From an uncultured Opitutia bacterium (GTDB lineage: Bacteria > Verrucomicrobiota > Verrucomicrobiia > Opitutales > Opitutaceae), in the NCBI GenBank assembly GCA_903900845.1, contig CAIUOU010000110.1:62001-126000 (forward strand): a stretch of 64,000 bases of DNA, read 5' to 3'. Shown here in pieces: positions 29,666-38,837 of this stretch; positions within the stretch are counted from its first letter, which is position 1, and each line of letters starts with the position of its first letter. A program made the translations under genes and the position numbers. Under the pieces are notes generated by a model. That model ran no database searches and had not been told where the DNA came from. It saw nothing but the letters and a program-made list of their open reading frames with translations.

Positions 29666-30811
29666 TCAGACCTGCTCCATCGTGCCGAGCTCTTGCGAGC
29701 GAAGGGCGGCGGTGAAGAGCCGGTGGCTGAGCGCCGTTTCCTCCGGTGTCACGCAGCCCGCCGAGGGCCGCAGCGGCCGCCCGTGGGCGAGCTCGTGCAG
29801 GTAGGCGGCCGTCATTTGCTGCATGGCGTCGGTGAAGCCAAACTCGAAGATCTCGCCCGACACCGCCTTGAAGGCGCCCGCGTAGCCGACGTCGATCTCC
29901 TGCCAGGCCTGCTCGCCCCCCGCGTAGGTGAGCAGTTCGAGCCGCTTGGGGTTCTTGGTCGAGAAGCGCGCGGAAGCCTTGGTGCCGGCGATCTCGACGT
30001 ACCAGGTGTTCTTCTGGCCGGGCGCGATGCGCTGGGTACGGAGCGTCCATGGGAAGCGCCCTCCCTCCCGGTCCTCGGCCTCGCAAAGCAGCGTGGCGTT
30101 GTCCCACGTGTCGCAGGGTGCACGACCGCCTTTGCCGTCCGGACGCTCGGTCACGATGTTCGAGAGGACGGCCCGGACGTTGCGCGGTTTCCAGCCGAGG
30201 CGGAAAGGCACGTGGCACACGTGCATGCCGAGATCGCCCATCACGCCGTAGTCGCCATTGGCGGCGCGCGTGCGCTTCCAGTTGATCGGCTTGGCGGGAT
30301 CAAGGTCGCTCGAGTGCAGGAAGCCGGTGTTGACCTCGATGACTCGCCCGAAGGCGCCGCTCTCCGCGAGCGCGAAGATGCGCTGGACCGCGGGGAAGAA
30401 CGGGAACTCCGACGAGCAGCGCACAAGCAAGTCAGGGCGTTCGCGGATCGCCGCGAGGATCGCGGTGTTGGCGGCCTGATCGATGCCGAACGGCTTCTCG
30501 CCGAGCAGGTGTTTCCCGGCGCGCAACACGTCAGTGTACATTCCCGCGTGCAGGTGATGCGGCACCGCGCAATAAACAGCGTCCACGTCGGCGCTCGCGG
30601 CCAGTTCGCGGTGGTCGGCGGTCACGAGGTGGATTGACGGGAAATGCTCGCGGAACCAAGCGACGCGCGCCGGTGGCAGCGTGCGGCCGCAGAGCGCCGT
30701 GATGACCGGTCGCACGCCGGTGTCCTCAAGGTGACACCAGCGCGCGACCGCGCTGGCGATCTCACGACCCATGAGGCCGGTGCCGACGAGGCCGAGACGG
30801 ATGGTTTTCAT
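29666..30811 (-). CDS. Gfo/Idh/MocA family oxidoreductase
   Basis: MKTIRLGLVGTGLMGREIASAV; GKHLLGEKPFGIDQAANTAILAA; GDLGMHVCHVPFRL. Confidence 0.9.
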   Translation of the reverse strand: MKTIRLGLVGTGLMGREIASAVARWCHLEDTGVRPVITALCGRTLPPARVAWFREHFPSIHLVTADHRELAASADVDAVYCAVPHHLHAGMYTDVLRAGKHLLGEKPFGIDQAANTAILAAIRERPDLLVRCSSEFPFFPAVQRIFALAESGAFGRVIEVNTGFLHSSDLDPAKPINWKRTRAANGDYGVMGDLGMHVCHVPFRLGWKPRNVRAVLSNIVTERPDGKGGRAPCDTWDNATLLCEAEDREGGRFPWTLRTQRIAPGQKNTWYVEIAGTKASARFSTKNPKRLELLTYAGGEQAWQEIDVGYAGAFKAVSGEIFEFGFTDAMQQMTAAYLHELAHGRPLRPSAGCVTPEETALSHRLFTAALRSQELGTMEQV

Positions 30812-30936
30812 GAAGGGGATAGGCGGAATTTTTTCGCCCGCGGAAGGTGCAGCGCGGCTACGTGCCAACCGAAGCTTCGACCAGCAGGAACAGCCTCAAG
30901 GTCGTGAGTCGTTTCCAAACGGCTTCGCGAGGGGAT

Positions 30937-31058
30937 AACCACGGATGGACACGAATGGACACGGATAAATGCGGTTCGTCTGTAGTCGGGGTCACCGGAC
31001 CCCGGCTGCAGCAAGCGATGCACTCCTGATCCGTTTTCATCCGTGTTTATCCGTGGTT
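30937..31058. repeat. Composite intergenic element: inverted ACCACGGAT-type arms (30937-30969 and 31028-31058) around a GTAG hairpin
   Basis: Left arm AACCACGGATGGACACGAATGGACACGGATAAA; reverse complement of right arm AACCACGGATAAACACGGATGAAAACGGATC. Confidence 0.75.
30982..31007 (+). repeat. GTAG-hairpin copy D (GTAGTCGGGGTCACCGGACCCCGGCT)
   Basis: 7-bp stem CGGGGTC/GACCCCG with ACCG loop, plus outer T-G wobble. Confidence 0.6.
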
Positions 31059-31186
31059 GAGCCTCCCGCGGAGCGGTCCGGAAACTCCATCCGACAAGCT
31101 TAAAGTCCGATCCAAGGCGTCGGCTTCGGATATGCCCACCTCGCTAGGTCGCGTCACGTTTCCGTGTGTTCCGTGGGCCATCCTGC

Positions 31187-32572
31187 TCAGTATCCGAGCT
31201 CCTTGGCGGTTTCGCCGATTGCCTCGTCGATGAGGTCGAGGCCCTTGAGGAGAGTGGCCTCGTCCATCACGATCGGCGGGCTCATGCGGAGGATGTGGCC
31301 GGCGGGAATCCACGCGAGGCCCTTCCGGAACGCCTTTTGGTAGACGAGCGTGCCGGCCTGGTCGAAGGGCTCCTTGGTCGCGCGGTCCTTCACGAGCTCG
31401 ATGCCCATCAGGCAGCCCTTGGCCCGCACGTCGCCGACGATCCGGTGCTCGGCCTTCATGCGCTCCATGCGGCGCAGGGCGACCTCGCCGAGGTGCGCGG
31501 CGTGATCCAACAGTTGTTCCTCCTCGATCACCTCGGTGGAGGCGAGCGCCGCGGCGCACGCCATCGGATTTCCGCCGTAGCTGCTGGAGGCGGAGACGGC
31601 CTCGAAACTCTCCTTGTAGGGCTCGCGCACCGCCACGCAGGTGACCGGGAATCCATTGCCGAAGCCCTTGCCGATCGTGACCACGTCGGGGACCACGCCC
31701 CAGTGCTCCGTGCAGAGCCACTTTCCGGTGCGGCCCCAGCTTGTCAGGACCTCGTCCACCATCAGCAGCAGCTTCCGCGCGTCGCAGAACTTGCGCAGCT
31801 TCGGGAAGAAATCGTCGGGCGGCATGATCGATCCGCCCCAGCCTTGAATCGGCTCGAGCACGAAGCCGGCCACCGCGCCGACGGTCGCCTTGTCGAGATA
31901 TTGGTCGTAGAAAGCGAGGTACTGGTCGGTGTCGATGGTGCCGTCGGCCTTCTTCCACATCGGCCGGTAGGTATCGGGACGCGGGACCATGTGCGCGCCG
32001 GGCGCGCGCACCGCGCCGTAGACGTGGGAGCGGATGTGGCCGAGCGAAACCGCACCATAGGTCTTGCCGTGGTAATCGTAGAAGCACGAGACCGTCTCGT
32101 GCTTGCCGGTCGCGGCGCGGAGGACGCGGACGCCCGCCTCCACCGCGACCGTGCCCGAGTCGTAGAACTGGAAGCCGTTGAGATCGCCCGGGAGGATCGA
32201 CGCCAGCTTCTCCACCAGCTTCGTCTTCACCGGCGTCGTGAAGTCGTGCGCGTTCATCAGCTGACCGGCGGCCTTCGCCACCGCCTCGGTGATCTTCGGG
32301 TGGCAGTGCCCGAGCGTCGTCACGTAGATACCGGAAGAGAAGTCGATGTACTCGTTGCCGTCGACGTCGCGGAGCACGCAGCCCGCGCCCGACTCGAACG
32401 CCACCGGGAACAGCTTCACCTGGCTGCTTAGTCCCTTGAAGAACTTGGTGCAGCGGGCGTGCTGGTCACGCGACAGCGGTCCGGGCGGCGGCACCGGCAC
32501 GTGCGGCACGCGGCGGAGATCGACTTTGGCCCATTCGAGGGTGGAGGTTACGGAGGAGGCAGGGGTGCTCAT
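31187..32572 (-). CDS. Class III (aspartate family) PLP aminotransferase
   Basis: ALGHCHPKITEAVAKAAGQL-type region; FYDYHGKTYGAVSLG; LMVDEVLTSWGRTGKWLCTEHWGVVPDVVTIGKGFGNGFPV (PLP Lys). Confidence 0.92.
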   Translation of the reverse strand: MSTPASSVTSTLEWAKVDLRRVPHVPVPPPGPLSRDQHARCTKFFKGLSSQVKLFPVAFESGAGCVLRDVDGNEYIDFSSGIYVTTLGHCHPKITEAVAKAAGQLMNAHDFTTPVKTKLVEKLASILPGDLNGFQFYDSGTVAVEAGVRVLRAATGKHETVSCFYDYHGKTYGAVSLGHIRSHVYGAVRAPGAHMVPRPDTYRPMWKKADGTIDTDQYLAFYDQYLDKATVGAVAGFVLEPIQGWGGSIMPPDDFFPKLRKFCDARKLLLMVDEVLTSWGRTGKWLCTEHWGVVPDVVTIGKGFGNGFPVTCVAVREPYKESFEAVSASSSYGGNPMACAAALASTEVIEEEQLLDHAAHLGEVALRRMERMKAEHRIVGDVRAKGCLMGIELVKDRATKEPFDQAGTLVYQKAFRKGLAWIPAGHILRMSPPIVMDEATLLKGLDLIDEAIGETAKELGY

Positions 32573-32584
32573 GACGGGAAATTT

Positions 32585-33361
32585 TCAGGCGCGGGCCACG
32601 ACCACCTTAAGGCCGAGACGTGCAAAGCGCCGTAACGCGGCGGGTGGCGCGCCGGCGTCGGTGATGAACGTGCCGGCATCGCTCAGGTTGCCCGAGCGGG
32701 CGAGGGCCGTGCGGCCGATCTTGGTGTGGTCGGCCAGGATGCAACACGCGCGGGCGACCCGACGAATGAGACGGTCCACCTGCGCGAGGCGGAGGTCGGA
32801 ATTGTAAAGCGAGCCGTCGAGGCCGATGCCATCGGCCCCCTGGAAGGCGAGGTCGGCCGAGAACAACTCGAGCGAGCGCTCGGTCACGGGCCCGGTGAGA
32901 TCGGGGCTGCCCCGCCGGATGACGCCGCCGAGTAGCACGACCTCCACGCCGGGCGCGTGCTGCAGCTCAGAGGCCACGGCGAGGCTGGGCGTGATGACGG
33001 TGAGGTCACGGCCGTCGCGCAGCAGCGCGGCGAGCTCGAGGGTGGTGGTGCCGTTGTCGAGGATCAGCGTCTGGCCCGGCCGCACGAGCCGGCGGGCGGC
33101 GGCGGCGATGGCACGTTTCGCCGCGCGGTTGGCCTCGCGGCGCTCGCGGTAGTCAAACTCGAGGATCATGCGCTCGGCCAGCACCGCGCCGCCGTGGGTG
33201 CGCCGCACCTCCGAGCGCGCCTCGAGGTTGGCCAGGTCGCGCCGCACCGTCATGCCGCTCACGCCGAACTCCCGCGCCAGCGCGGCCACGGTCACACCGG
33301 GCCGCTCCGCAAGGCGGCGGCGGATCTGGCTCTGGCGGGCCGAGGAGGGGAGGTGCTTCAC
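32585..33361 (-). CDS. DeoR/GlpR family transcriptional regulator
   Basis: HTH region REFGVSGMTVRRDLANLEARSEVRRTHGGAV; LILDNGTTTLELAALL; GSPDLTGP. Confidence 0.92.
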   Translation of the reverse strand: MKHLPSSARQSQIRRRLAERPGVTVAALAREFGVSGMTVRRDLANLEARSEVRRTHGGAVLAERMILEFDYRERREANRAAKRAIAAAARRLVRPGQTLILDNGTTTLELAALLRDGRDLTVITPSLAVASELQHAPGVEVVLLGGVIRRGSPDLTGPVTERSLELFSADLAFQGADGIGLDGSLYNSDLRLAQVDRLIRRVARACCILADHTKIGRTALARSGNLSDAGTFITDAGAPPAALRRFARLGLKVVVARA

Positions 33362-33405
33362 GGGAGCCCGCGATATTCCGCCCGTGGTAAGAAATGTCAA
33401 AGCTG

Positions 33406-33429
33406 TGTTAGTATGAACATAATTTAACA
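33406..33429. promoter_or_regulatory. AT-rich inverted repeat TGTTA-N14-TAACA between divergent deoR-like and ceramidase-like genes; candidate operator/promoter region
   Basis: TGTTAGTATGAACATAATTTAACA in an otherwise GC-rich context; contains CATAAT and lies beside TTGACA on the minus strand (33395-33400). Confidence 0.5.
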
Positions 33430-33465
33430 TTGCGCGGACGACGACCCCGGGCACGTTCCGCGAGC

Positions 33466-34812
33466 ATGAACCAACCGAGCGCCGGAAGCGGGGATGACGC
33501 GGGCCTGCGGGCCGGCGCCGCCGTCACGGACCTCACACCGGAGGGTGCGGTCTTCCTGTTCGGTTATCCGCACGTCCCGCGCCTGAGCACCGGCGTCCAT
33601 GACCGCCTGCAATGCTCGGCGCTCTATCTGGAGTGCGCCGGGGGGCGCGCGGTGTTTCTCGCCAACGACCTGATCTTCGTCGGCCGCAAGCTCGCCGGCG
33701 AGGTGCGTCGACGCATCGCCGCCGAGGCCGGTGTGCCCGAGGAGGCGGTCATGATCACGGCGACCCACACGCATTCGGGACCCGTGACGGTCGACTACGT
33801 CAGCAACGCCGCCGACCCGGTGGTTCCGCGCACCGATCGCGCGTACCTTCGCCTCGTCGGCGAGCGGATGGTTGCCGCCGCCGTCGCCGCCGTGCGCGCC
33901 GCCGTCCCCGCCGAGGCCGGGCTCGCTGTGTCCTGGGCCGACGGGGTCGGGACCAACCGCCATGATCCCGCCGGCCCCGCCGATCCCGAGGTGCCGGTCC
34001 TCATGGTCCGCGCTCGGACCGGCGGACGTCCGATCGCCTGCATGGTGGCCTACGCCATGCACCCGACGGTCCTGCACGAGGACTCCACGCTGATCAGCGG
34101 GGACTTCCCGCATTTCACGCGCGCCTTCCTGCAAGGAGGGGTTTTGCCCGGCGATTGTCCGGTGCTTTTCCACAGCGGTGCTTCGGGCAACCAGAGTCCG
34201 CGCCACATCGCGCGCGCCAACACCTTTGCGGAGGCCCGGCGGCTCGGGGAGAACCTTGGACGGGCCATCGCGGCCGTGGTGCCGGGTATCGCTTTCTCGA
34301 GTGCGCTGCCGGTCTCCGCGACGCGTCGTTTCCTCGACCTCGAGCCGCGGCGTTTCCCGTCCCCCGAGGAAGCCGTCGCCGCCGAGCGTGTGGCCCGCGC
34401 CCGCTTCGAGGAACTGCGCGCCGCCGGCGCCCCTCGGCAGACGGTTCGCACCGCCGAGTGCGATTGGTTCGGCGCCGAGGAGACGGCGGAACTGTCACGG
34501 GCCGCGCTCGACGGCCGGTTGGCCGAGGCTCTTCGGAAATGCGTTCCCGCGGAGGTGCAGGTGATCGCGATCGGTCCGTGGCGCTTCGTCGGATGGCCTG
34601 GGGAGTTCTTCGTGGAGTACGCCGTCGAGGTTCGCCTGAGAGTTCCGTCCGCGTTTGTCCTGACCATGGCCAACGGCGAGCTCCAGGGCTACATCGTGAC
34701 CCCGGAGGCCGAGGCCCGCGGGGTGTACGAGGCGACGAACGCCGTTTTCGGACCCGAGAACGGCCCTCGTTTCGTCGAGACCACGCTCGCCTTGCTCGAG
34801 GGCCGGGGCTAG
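33466..34812 (+). CDS. Neutral/alkaline ceramidase-like (N-terminal domain) protein
   Basis: LRAGAAVTDLTPEGAVFLFGYP; DRLQCSALYLECAGGRAVFLANDLIFV; VMITATHTHSGP. Confidence 0.78.
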   Translation: MNQPSAGSGDDAGLRAGAAVTDLTPEGAVFLFGYPHVPRLSTGVHDRLQCSALYLECAGGRAVFLANDLIFVGRKLAGEVRRRIAAEAGVPEEAVMITATHTHSGPVTVDYVSNAADPVVPRTDRAYLRLVGERMVAAAVAAVRAAVPAEAGLAVSWADGVGTNRHDPAGPADPEVPVLMVRARTGGRPIACMVAYAMHPTVLHEDSTLISGDFPHFTRAFLQGGVLPGDCPVLFHSGASGNQSPRHIARANTFAEARRLGENLGRAIAAVVPGIAFSSALPVSATRRFLDLEPRRFPSPEEAVAAERVARARFEELRAAGAPRQTVRTAECDWFGAEETAELSRAALDGRLAEALRKCVPAEVQVIAIGPWRFVGWPGEFFVEYAVEVRLRVPSAFVLTMANGELQGYIVTPEAEARGVYEATNAVFGPENGPRFVETTLALLEGRG

Positions 34813-34822
34813 CGCCTCCGTC

Positions 34823-36139
34823 ATGCGTCTGCTGCTCGGCCTCGATTTGGGAACCTCCTATTTCAAGGTCGGGCTCTTCTCGCCCAACGGGGAGCTCCGG
34901 GGCTTGGGCCGCGTGCGGGTCATTACCGACACTCCGGCCCCGGGCCGGGTGGAATTGCCGGTCGATCGGTTCATTGCCCTGTTTCGTCAAGGTCTCGACG
35001 AGGCCCTGCGTGCGGCCGGGGCGCACGCCCGCGACATCGCGGGAATCTCCTACTCGTCGCAGGCGACGACGTTCCTGCTCCTGGACGAGGGCGAGCGGCC
35101 GCTGACCCCGCTGGTGCTTTGGACCGACACCCGCGGGGCGCCGATCGAACCGGAAGTCGCGGCCTTCGGCGTGTCGCCGGAGTTTCACCAACGCGTGGGC
35201 CACGCCGGATTCGGGGCGGAGTCGGCGGTGCCGAAACTGCGTTGGTTCCGGCGCGAGCGGCCGGAGATCTGGGCGCGCGCGGCGCGGATGATGACTATAT
35301 CCGACTACCTTACTTTCCTGCTCACGGGTGAACGCGCGGGTGACGCCAGCACGGCGGCATTTCTGGGCCTGCAGGATCTGCGGACGCATGGATGGTGGCC
35401 GGAGGCTTTCGCGACGTTGGGTCTCGATGGCGCGAAGTTTTCCCGCCTCCTCGCCCCGGGCTCCCCCTGCAGCCGGACCGGCTCGACCGCGAACGCGCGG
35501 CTCGGCCTGCCGGAGGGGATTCCGTTCGCGGTCGGCGCGATCGACCACCACGCGGCGGCGGTGGGCGCGGGCCTGGGTTCGCTCGCCGAGGTGAGTATCT
35601 CCACGGGAACGGTGCTGGCGGCGCTGGCGCTGGTGGACCGGATCGAGCCAGTTCCGGGTTGCTATCATGGCCCCCACACCGATGGCCGCCGCTTTTACCG
35701 ATTGGCGTTCGACGCGGACGGTGCCGGGAAGCTGGAGAATTACCAGCGTCGCGTCGCGCCCGGAAAAACGCTCGAGGAGTTGCTCGCCGCCGCGGACCGG
35801 GCCCGGAGGAATGGAAATCCGGATGCGGTTGAGGCCGGCGTTTTGGAAATCCTCACGGCGGTGGCGCGCACCCAGGCCGGTCTGGTCGCGCAGGTGACGG
35901 ATTCGCGCCGGGTTTCGCGGATCGCCGCGACCGGCGGCGGGGCGCGCAGCGACCTGTGGTTGCGCCTGAAAGCCGAGGCCATCGGCGCCAGCGTGGTGCG
36001 GTCGCCGGTCGCCGAGCCCGCGTGTCTCGGCGCAGCCATCTTCGCGGCCGTCGCCGCGGGCATCCATCCCTCGATCGACTCCGCGGCCACCGCGATGGTT
36101 CGATCAGCGTCTGAATTTCCGCCGGTGTCGGGGTCTTGA
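34823..36139 (+). CDS. FGGY-family carbohydrate kinase (xylulokinase-like)
   Basis: LLLGLDLGTSYFKVGLF; LVLWTDTRG; ISDYLTFLLTGE; VSISTGTVLAALALV; RIAATGGGARSDLWLRLKAEAIG. Confidence 0.9.
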   Translation: MRLLLGLDLGTSYFKVGLFSPNGELRGLGRVRVITDTPAPGRVELPVDRFIALFRQGLDEALRAAGAHARDIAGISYSSQATTFLLLDEGERPLTPLVLWTDTRGAPIEPEVAAFGVSPEFHQRVGHAGFGAESAVPKLRWFRRERPEIWARAARMMTISDYLTFLLTGERAGDASTAAFLGLQDLRTHGWWPEAFATLGLDGAKFSRLLAPGSPCSRTGSTANARLGLPEGIPFAVGAIDHHAAAVGAGLGSLAEVSISTGTVLAALALVDRIEPVPGCYHGPHTDGRRFYRLAFDADGAGKLENYQRRVAPGKTLEELLAAADRARRNGNPDAVEAGVLEILTAVARTQAGLVAQVTDSRRVSRIAATGGGARSDLWLRLKAEAIGASVVRSPVAEPACLGAAIFAAVAAGIHPSIDSAATAMVRSASEFPPVSGS

Positions 36140-36378
36140 CCGTGGATTCGGCGAATGGTGTCGGGGGGCGACCCCACGGCATCTGTTGCGAAACGTGAGC
36201 CTTTTCTCGGCCAACTCCAGGGATGGCCGCGAAGAGGCGCGGAAGACTCGCAGGCCCTGACTCTCCCCGCGCCTCCGTGTCTCCGTGGTGAGCTCGCGCA
36301 ATTGCCGGTGCTGTTGGGAATCCGCCCTTTTCGCGGCTTGAGGCGAGGGGGGTTGTCGCCACTTTCGCCGCAGCCCCG

Positions 36379-37869
36379 ATGCGCACCTTACGCGTCCTCC
36401 TTCTGCTCCTCCTTTCAGCGCCTGGTTCCGCGTTCGCGGCCGCCCCGGCGGGAGAGGTCCGGCGCCCGAACATTCTCTTCGTCCTGGCCGATAATTGGGG
36501 CTGGCCGCACGCCGCGGCGCTGGGCGACCCGCTGGCGCAGACACCCGTCTTCGACCGCATCGCGCGGGAGGGCGTCGTTTTCAACCACACGTTCTGTCCG
36601 GTGCCATCCTGTTCCCCGGCGCGCTCCAGTCTACTTACCGGGCGTGCCGCGCACCAACTGGCCGACGCCGCGAGCTTGTGGAGCAAGTTCGACCGCGGTC
36701 ACCGGGTCTTCACCGACCTGTTGCGCGAGGGCGGTTACGAGGTGGGCATGACCGGCAAGGGTTGGGGTCCCGGCAATCACAAGGACTTCGGCTGGCCCGA
36801 CAATCCGGTCGGCGCCGAACACGCCAGCTTCGAGGCCTTTCTCAAGCAGCGGGATCCGCGGCGGCCTTTCTTCTTCTGGATCGGCAACACCGACACCGCG
36901 CGTCACCGCTGGCGTTACGATCCGGCGGGTTGGCAGGGGCTTGACGCCGCGAAACTCAGGGTGCCGCCCCAGTTTCCCGACGATCCCGTCACCCGCTCCG
37001 CGCTCATGGCTTATTACGCCAGCGTGCGTACCATGGACCGGGCGGTGGGTGAGGATATCGCCCGGCTCGAGAAGCTTGGCCTGCTCGACGACACCGTCGT
37101 CGTCTACACGAGCGACAACGGGTGGCAGATGCCGCGCGGCCTCGCCAACTGCTACGACACCGGCACACGGGTGCCGTTCGCGGTGCGCTGGGGACGCCGG
37201 CTCGCGGCGGGAAGCGTGCGCGACGAATTCGTGAGCCTTACCGACCTGGCGCCGACGTTCGTCGAGCTCGCGGGTCTACCGGTCGAGCCGCACGTGACCG
37301 GGCGAAGCATCGCCGGTCTGATCCTCGGCCGCGAAGACTCGGTGCGACGCGACGCCGTCTTCGTCGAGCGCGAGCGCCACGCGAACGTGCGCCGCGGCGA
37401 CCTCAGCTATCCGGTGCGCGGAATCCGCACGAAGGACTTCCTTTACCTTTGGAACCTTCGTCCCGACCGCTGGCCTGCGGGCGATCCCGCGCTCTATCAC
37501 TCGGTCGGTGCTTTCGGTGATGTCGATCTCTCTCCGCTGAAGGACCTGCTGGTCGGCGGGGCCGCCCGGCCGGATCTCGCACCGTATCGTGCGCTGACAC
37601 TGGAGCGCCGTCCTCCCGAGGAGCTTTACGACCTGCGGACCGACCCGCACCAGGTGCGTAACATCGCCGCGGACGCCGCGTACGGCGAAACGCGCCGGGA
37701 GTTGCGCGAGCGCGTGCAGCGCTGGATGCGCGAGACCGGCGACCCGCGCGTCGACCCCGCCTATGATGGATGGGATCGCATGCCGTATTTCGGTCCGCCC
37801 GCGCGCACGGGTGACGGCGCCACCAAATCCAAGGGCGCCAAGGCCCCGCGTGCCGCGGCGCCGCGTTGA
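36379..37869 (+). CDS. Sulfatase (N-sulfoglucosamine sulfohydrolase-like)
   Basis: Signal peptide; RRPNILFVLADNWG; VPSCSPARSSLLTGR (CxPxR formylglycine signature); VVVYTSDNGWQMPRG. Confidence 0.92.
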   Translation: MRTLRVLLLLLLSAPGSAFAAAPAGEVRRPNILFVLADNWGWPHAAALGDPLAQTPVFDRIAREGVVFNHTFCPVPSCSPARSSLLTGRAAHQLADAASLWSKFDRGHRVFTDLLREGGYEVGMTGKGWGPGNHKDFGWPDNPVGAEHASFEAFLKQRDPRRPFFFWIGNTDTARHRWRYDPAGWQGLDAAKLRVPPQFPDDPVTRSALMAYYASVRTMDRAVGEDIARLEKLGLLDDTVVVYTSDNGWQMPRGLANCYDTGTRVPFAVRWGRRLAAGSVRDEFVSLTDLAPTFVELAGLPVEPHVTGRSIAGLILGREDSVRRDAVFVERERHANVRRGDLSYPVRGIRTKDFLYLWNLRPDRWPAGDPALYHSVGAFGDVDLSPLKDLLVGGAARPDLAPYRALTLERRPPEELYDLRTDPHQVRNIAADAAYGETRRELRERVQRWMRETGDPRVDPAYDGWDRMPYFGPPARTGDGATKSKGAKAPRAAAPR

Positions 37870-37876
37870 TTTTCCC

Positions 37877-38818
37877 ATGAATACCCCGTCCCTGCTCCGG
37901 TTTCTAGCACCTCTCCTGCTCGGCGCGTTGTCCATATCGGCCGCGCAACCGCTGCGCTCGGTCGCGATCACCGTGGGTGATCTCGGCAATCCATTCTTCG
38001 TGCAGATCGCGAAGGGTGCGGAGGCCAAGGCGCGCGAGCTCGGCGGCGCGGGCGTGAAGGTCACGGCCGTCTCCTCGGGCTACGATCTGAACCAGCAGAC
38101 GAACCAGATGGAGGACTTCATCGCGGCTAAGGTCGACCTGATCGTGCTCAATGCCGCCGACACCAAGGGCATCGCGCCCGCGGTGCGGAAGGCGCGGGCC
38201 GCCGGGATCGTCGTGGTGGCGGTCGATGTCGCCGCCGAGGGCGGGGTGAATGCCACGGTGATGTCGGACAACGTGCAGGCGGGGCGCGTGGCGGCCGAAT
38301 ATCTGGTGAATCGGCTCAACGGCAAAGGCAGCGTGGTGATCATCAACGGCCCGCCGGTCTCCGCCGTGTCCGACCGCGTGGCCGGCGCCGAGGCGGTGTT
38401 CCGCGCGACTTCCGGCATCCGGCTGCTTTCGCGGGATCAGAATGCAGGCGGCAACCGGCAGGGCGGCATGAATGTGATGACCGACCTTTTGACCGCGCAT
38501 CCGCAGATCGACGCCGTTTTCGCCATCAACGATCCCTCCGGCCTCGGCGCGGCGCTGGCGCTCCGCCAGGCGCGGCGCGAGAACGTGATCGTGGCGGCCG
38601 TCGACGGCGCGCCCGACGCGGAGAAGGCGCTGCGGGACGAGAAGAACGCGTTCGCCGCGTCCGCCGCGCAGGATCCGTTCTCCATGGCGGGCAAGGCGGT
38701 CGAAGTCGGCTTCGGTATCCTCCAGGGCCGGCCGGCGCCCGAAGGCCGCGTGCTGGTGGCGGTCTCGCTGATCACGCGCGACAACATCGCGGGCTACCGC
38801 GGCTGGACCAACAAGTGA
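37877..38818 (+). CDS. Sugar ABC transporter substrate-binding protein (RbsB-like)
   Basis: Signal peptide; VAITVGDLGNPFFVQIAKGAEAKARELGG; DLIVLNAADTKGIAPAVRKARAAGI; VFAINDPSGLGAALALRQA. Confidence 0.92.
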   Translation: MNTPSLLRFLAPLLLGALSISAAQPLRSVAITVGDLGNPFFVQIAKGAEAKARELGGAGVKVTAVSSGYDLNQQTNQMEDFIAAKVDLIVLNAADTKGIAPAVRKARAAGIVVVAVDVAAEGGVNATVMSDNVQAGRVAAEYLVNRLNGKGSVVIINGPPVSAVSDRVAGAEAVFRATSGIRLLSRDQNAGGNRQGGMNVMTDLLTAHPQIDAVFAINDPSGLGAALALRQARRENVIVAAVDGAPDAEKALRDEKNAFAASAAQDPFSMAGKAVEVGFGILQGRPAPEGRVLVAVSLITRDNIAGYRGWTNK

Positions 38819-38837
38819 ACCCCGCGCCTTTCCGCGC

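Noticed and set aside
30808-31040. Small minus-strand ORFs with IRVHSCPSVV / SVSIRVHPWL
   Set aside because: Translations of the intergenic ACCACGGAT-type repeat, a common source of false small proteins.
36140-36180. GTGTCGGGGGGCGACCCCACGG as another GTAG hairpin
   Set aside because: Some G4/C4 pairing but no TAG head and irregular loop; does not fit the family.
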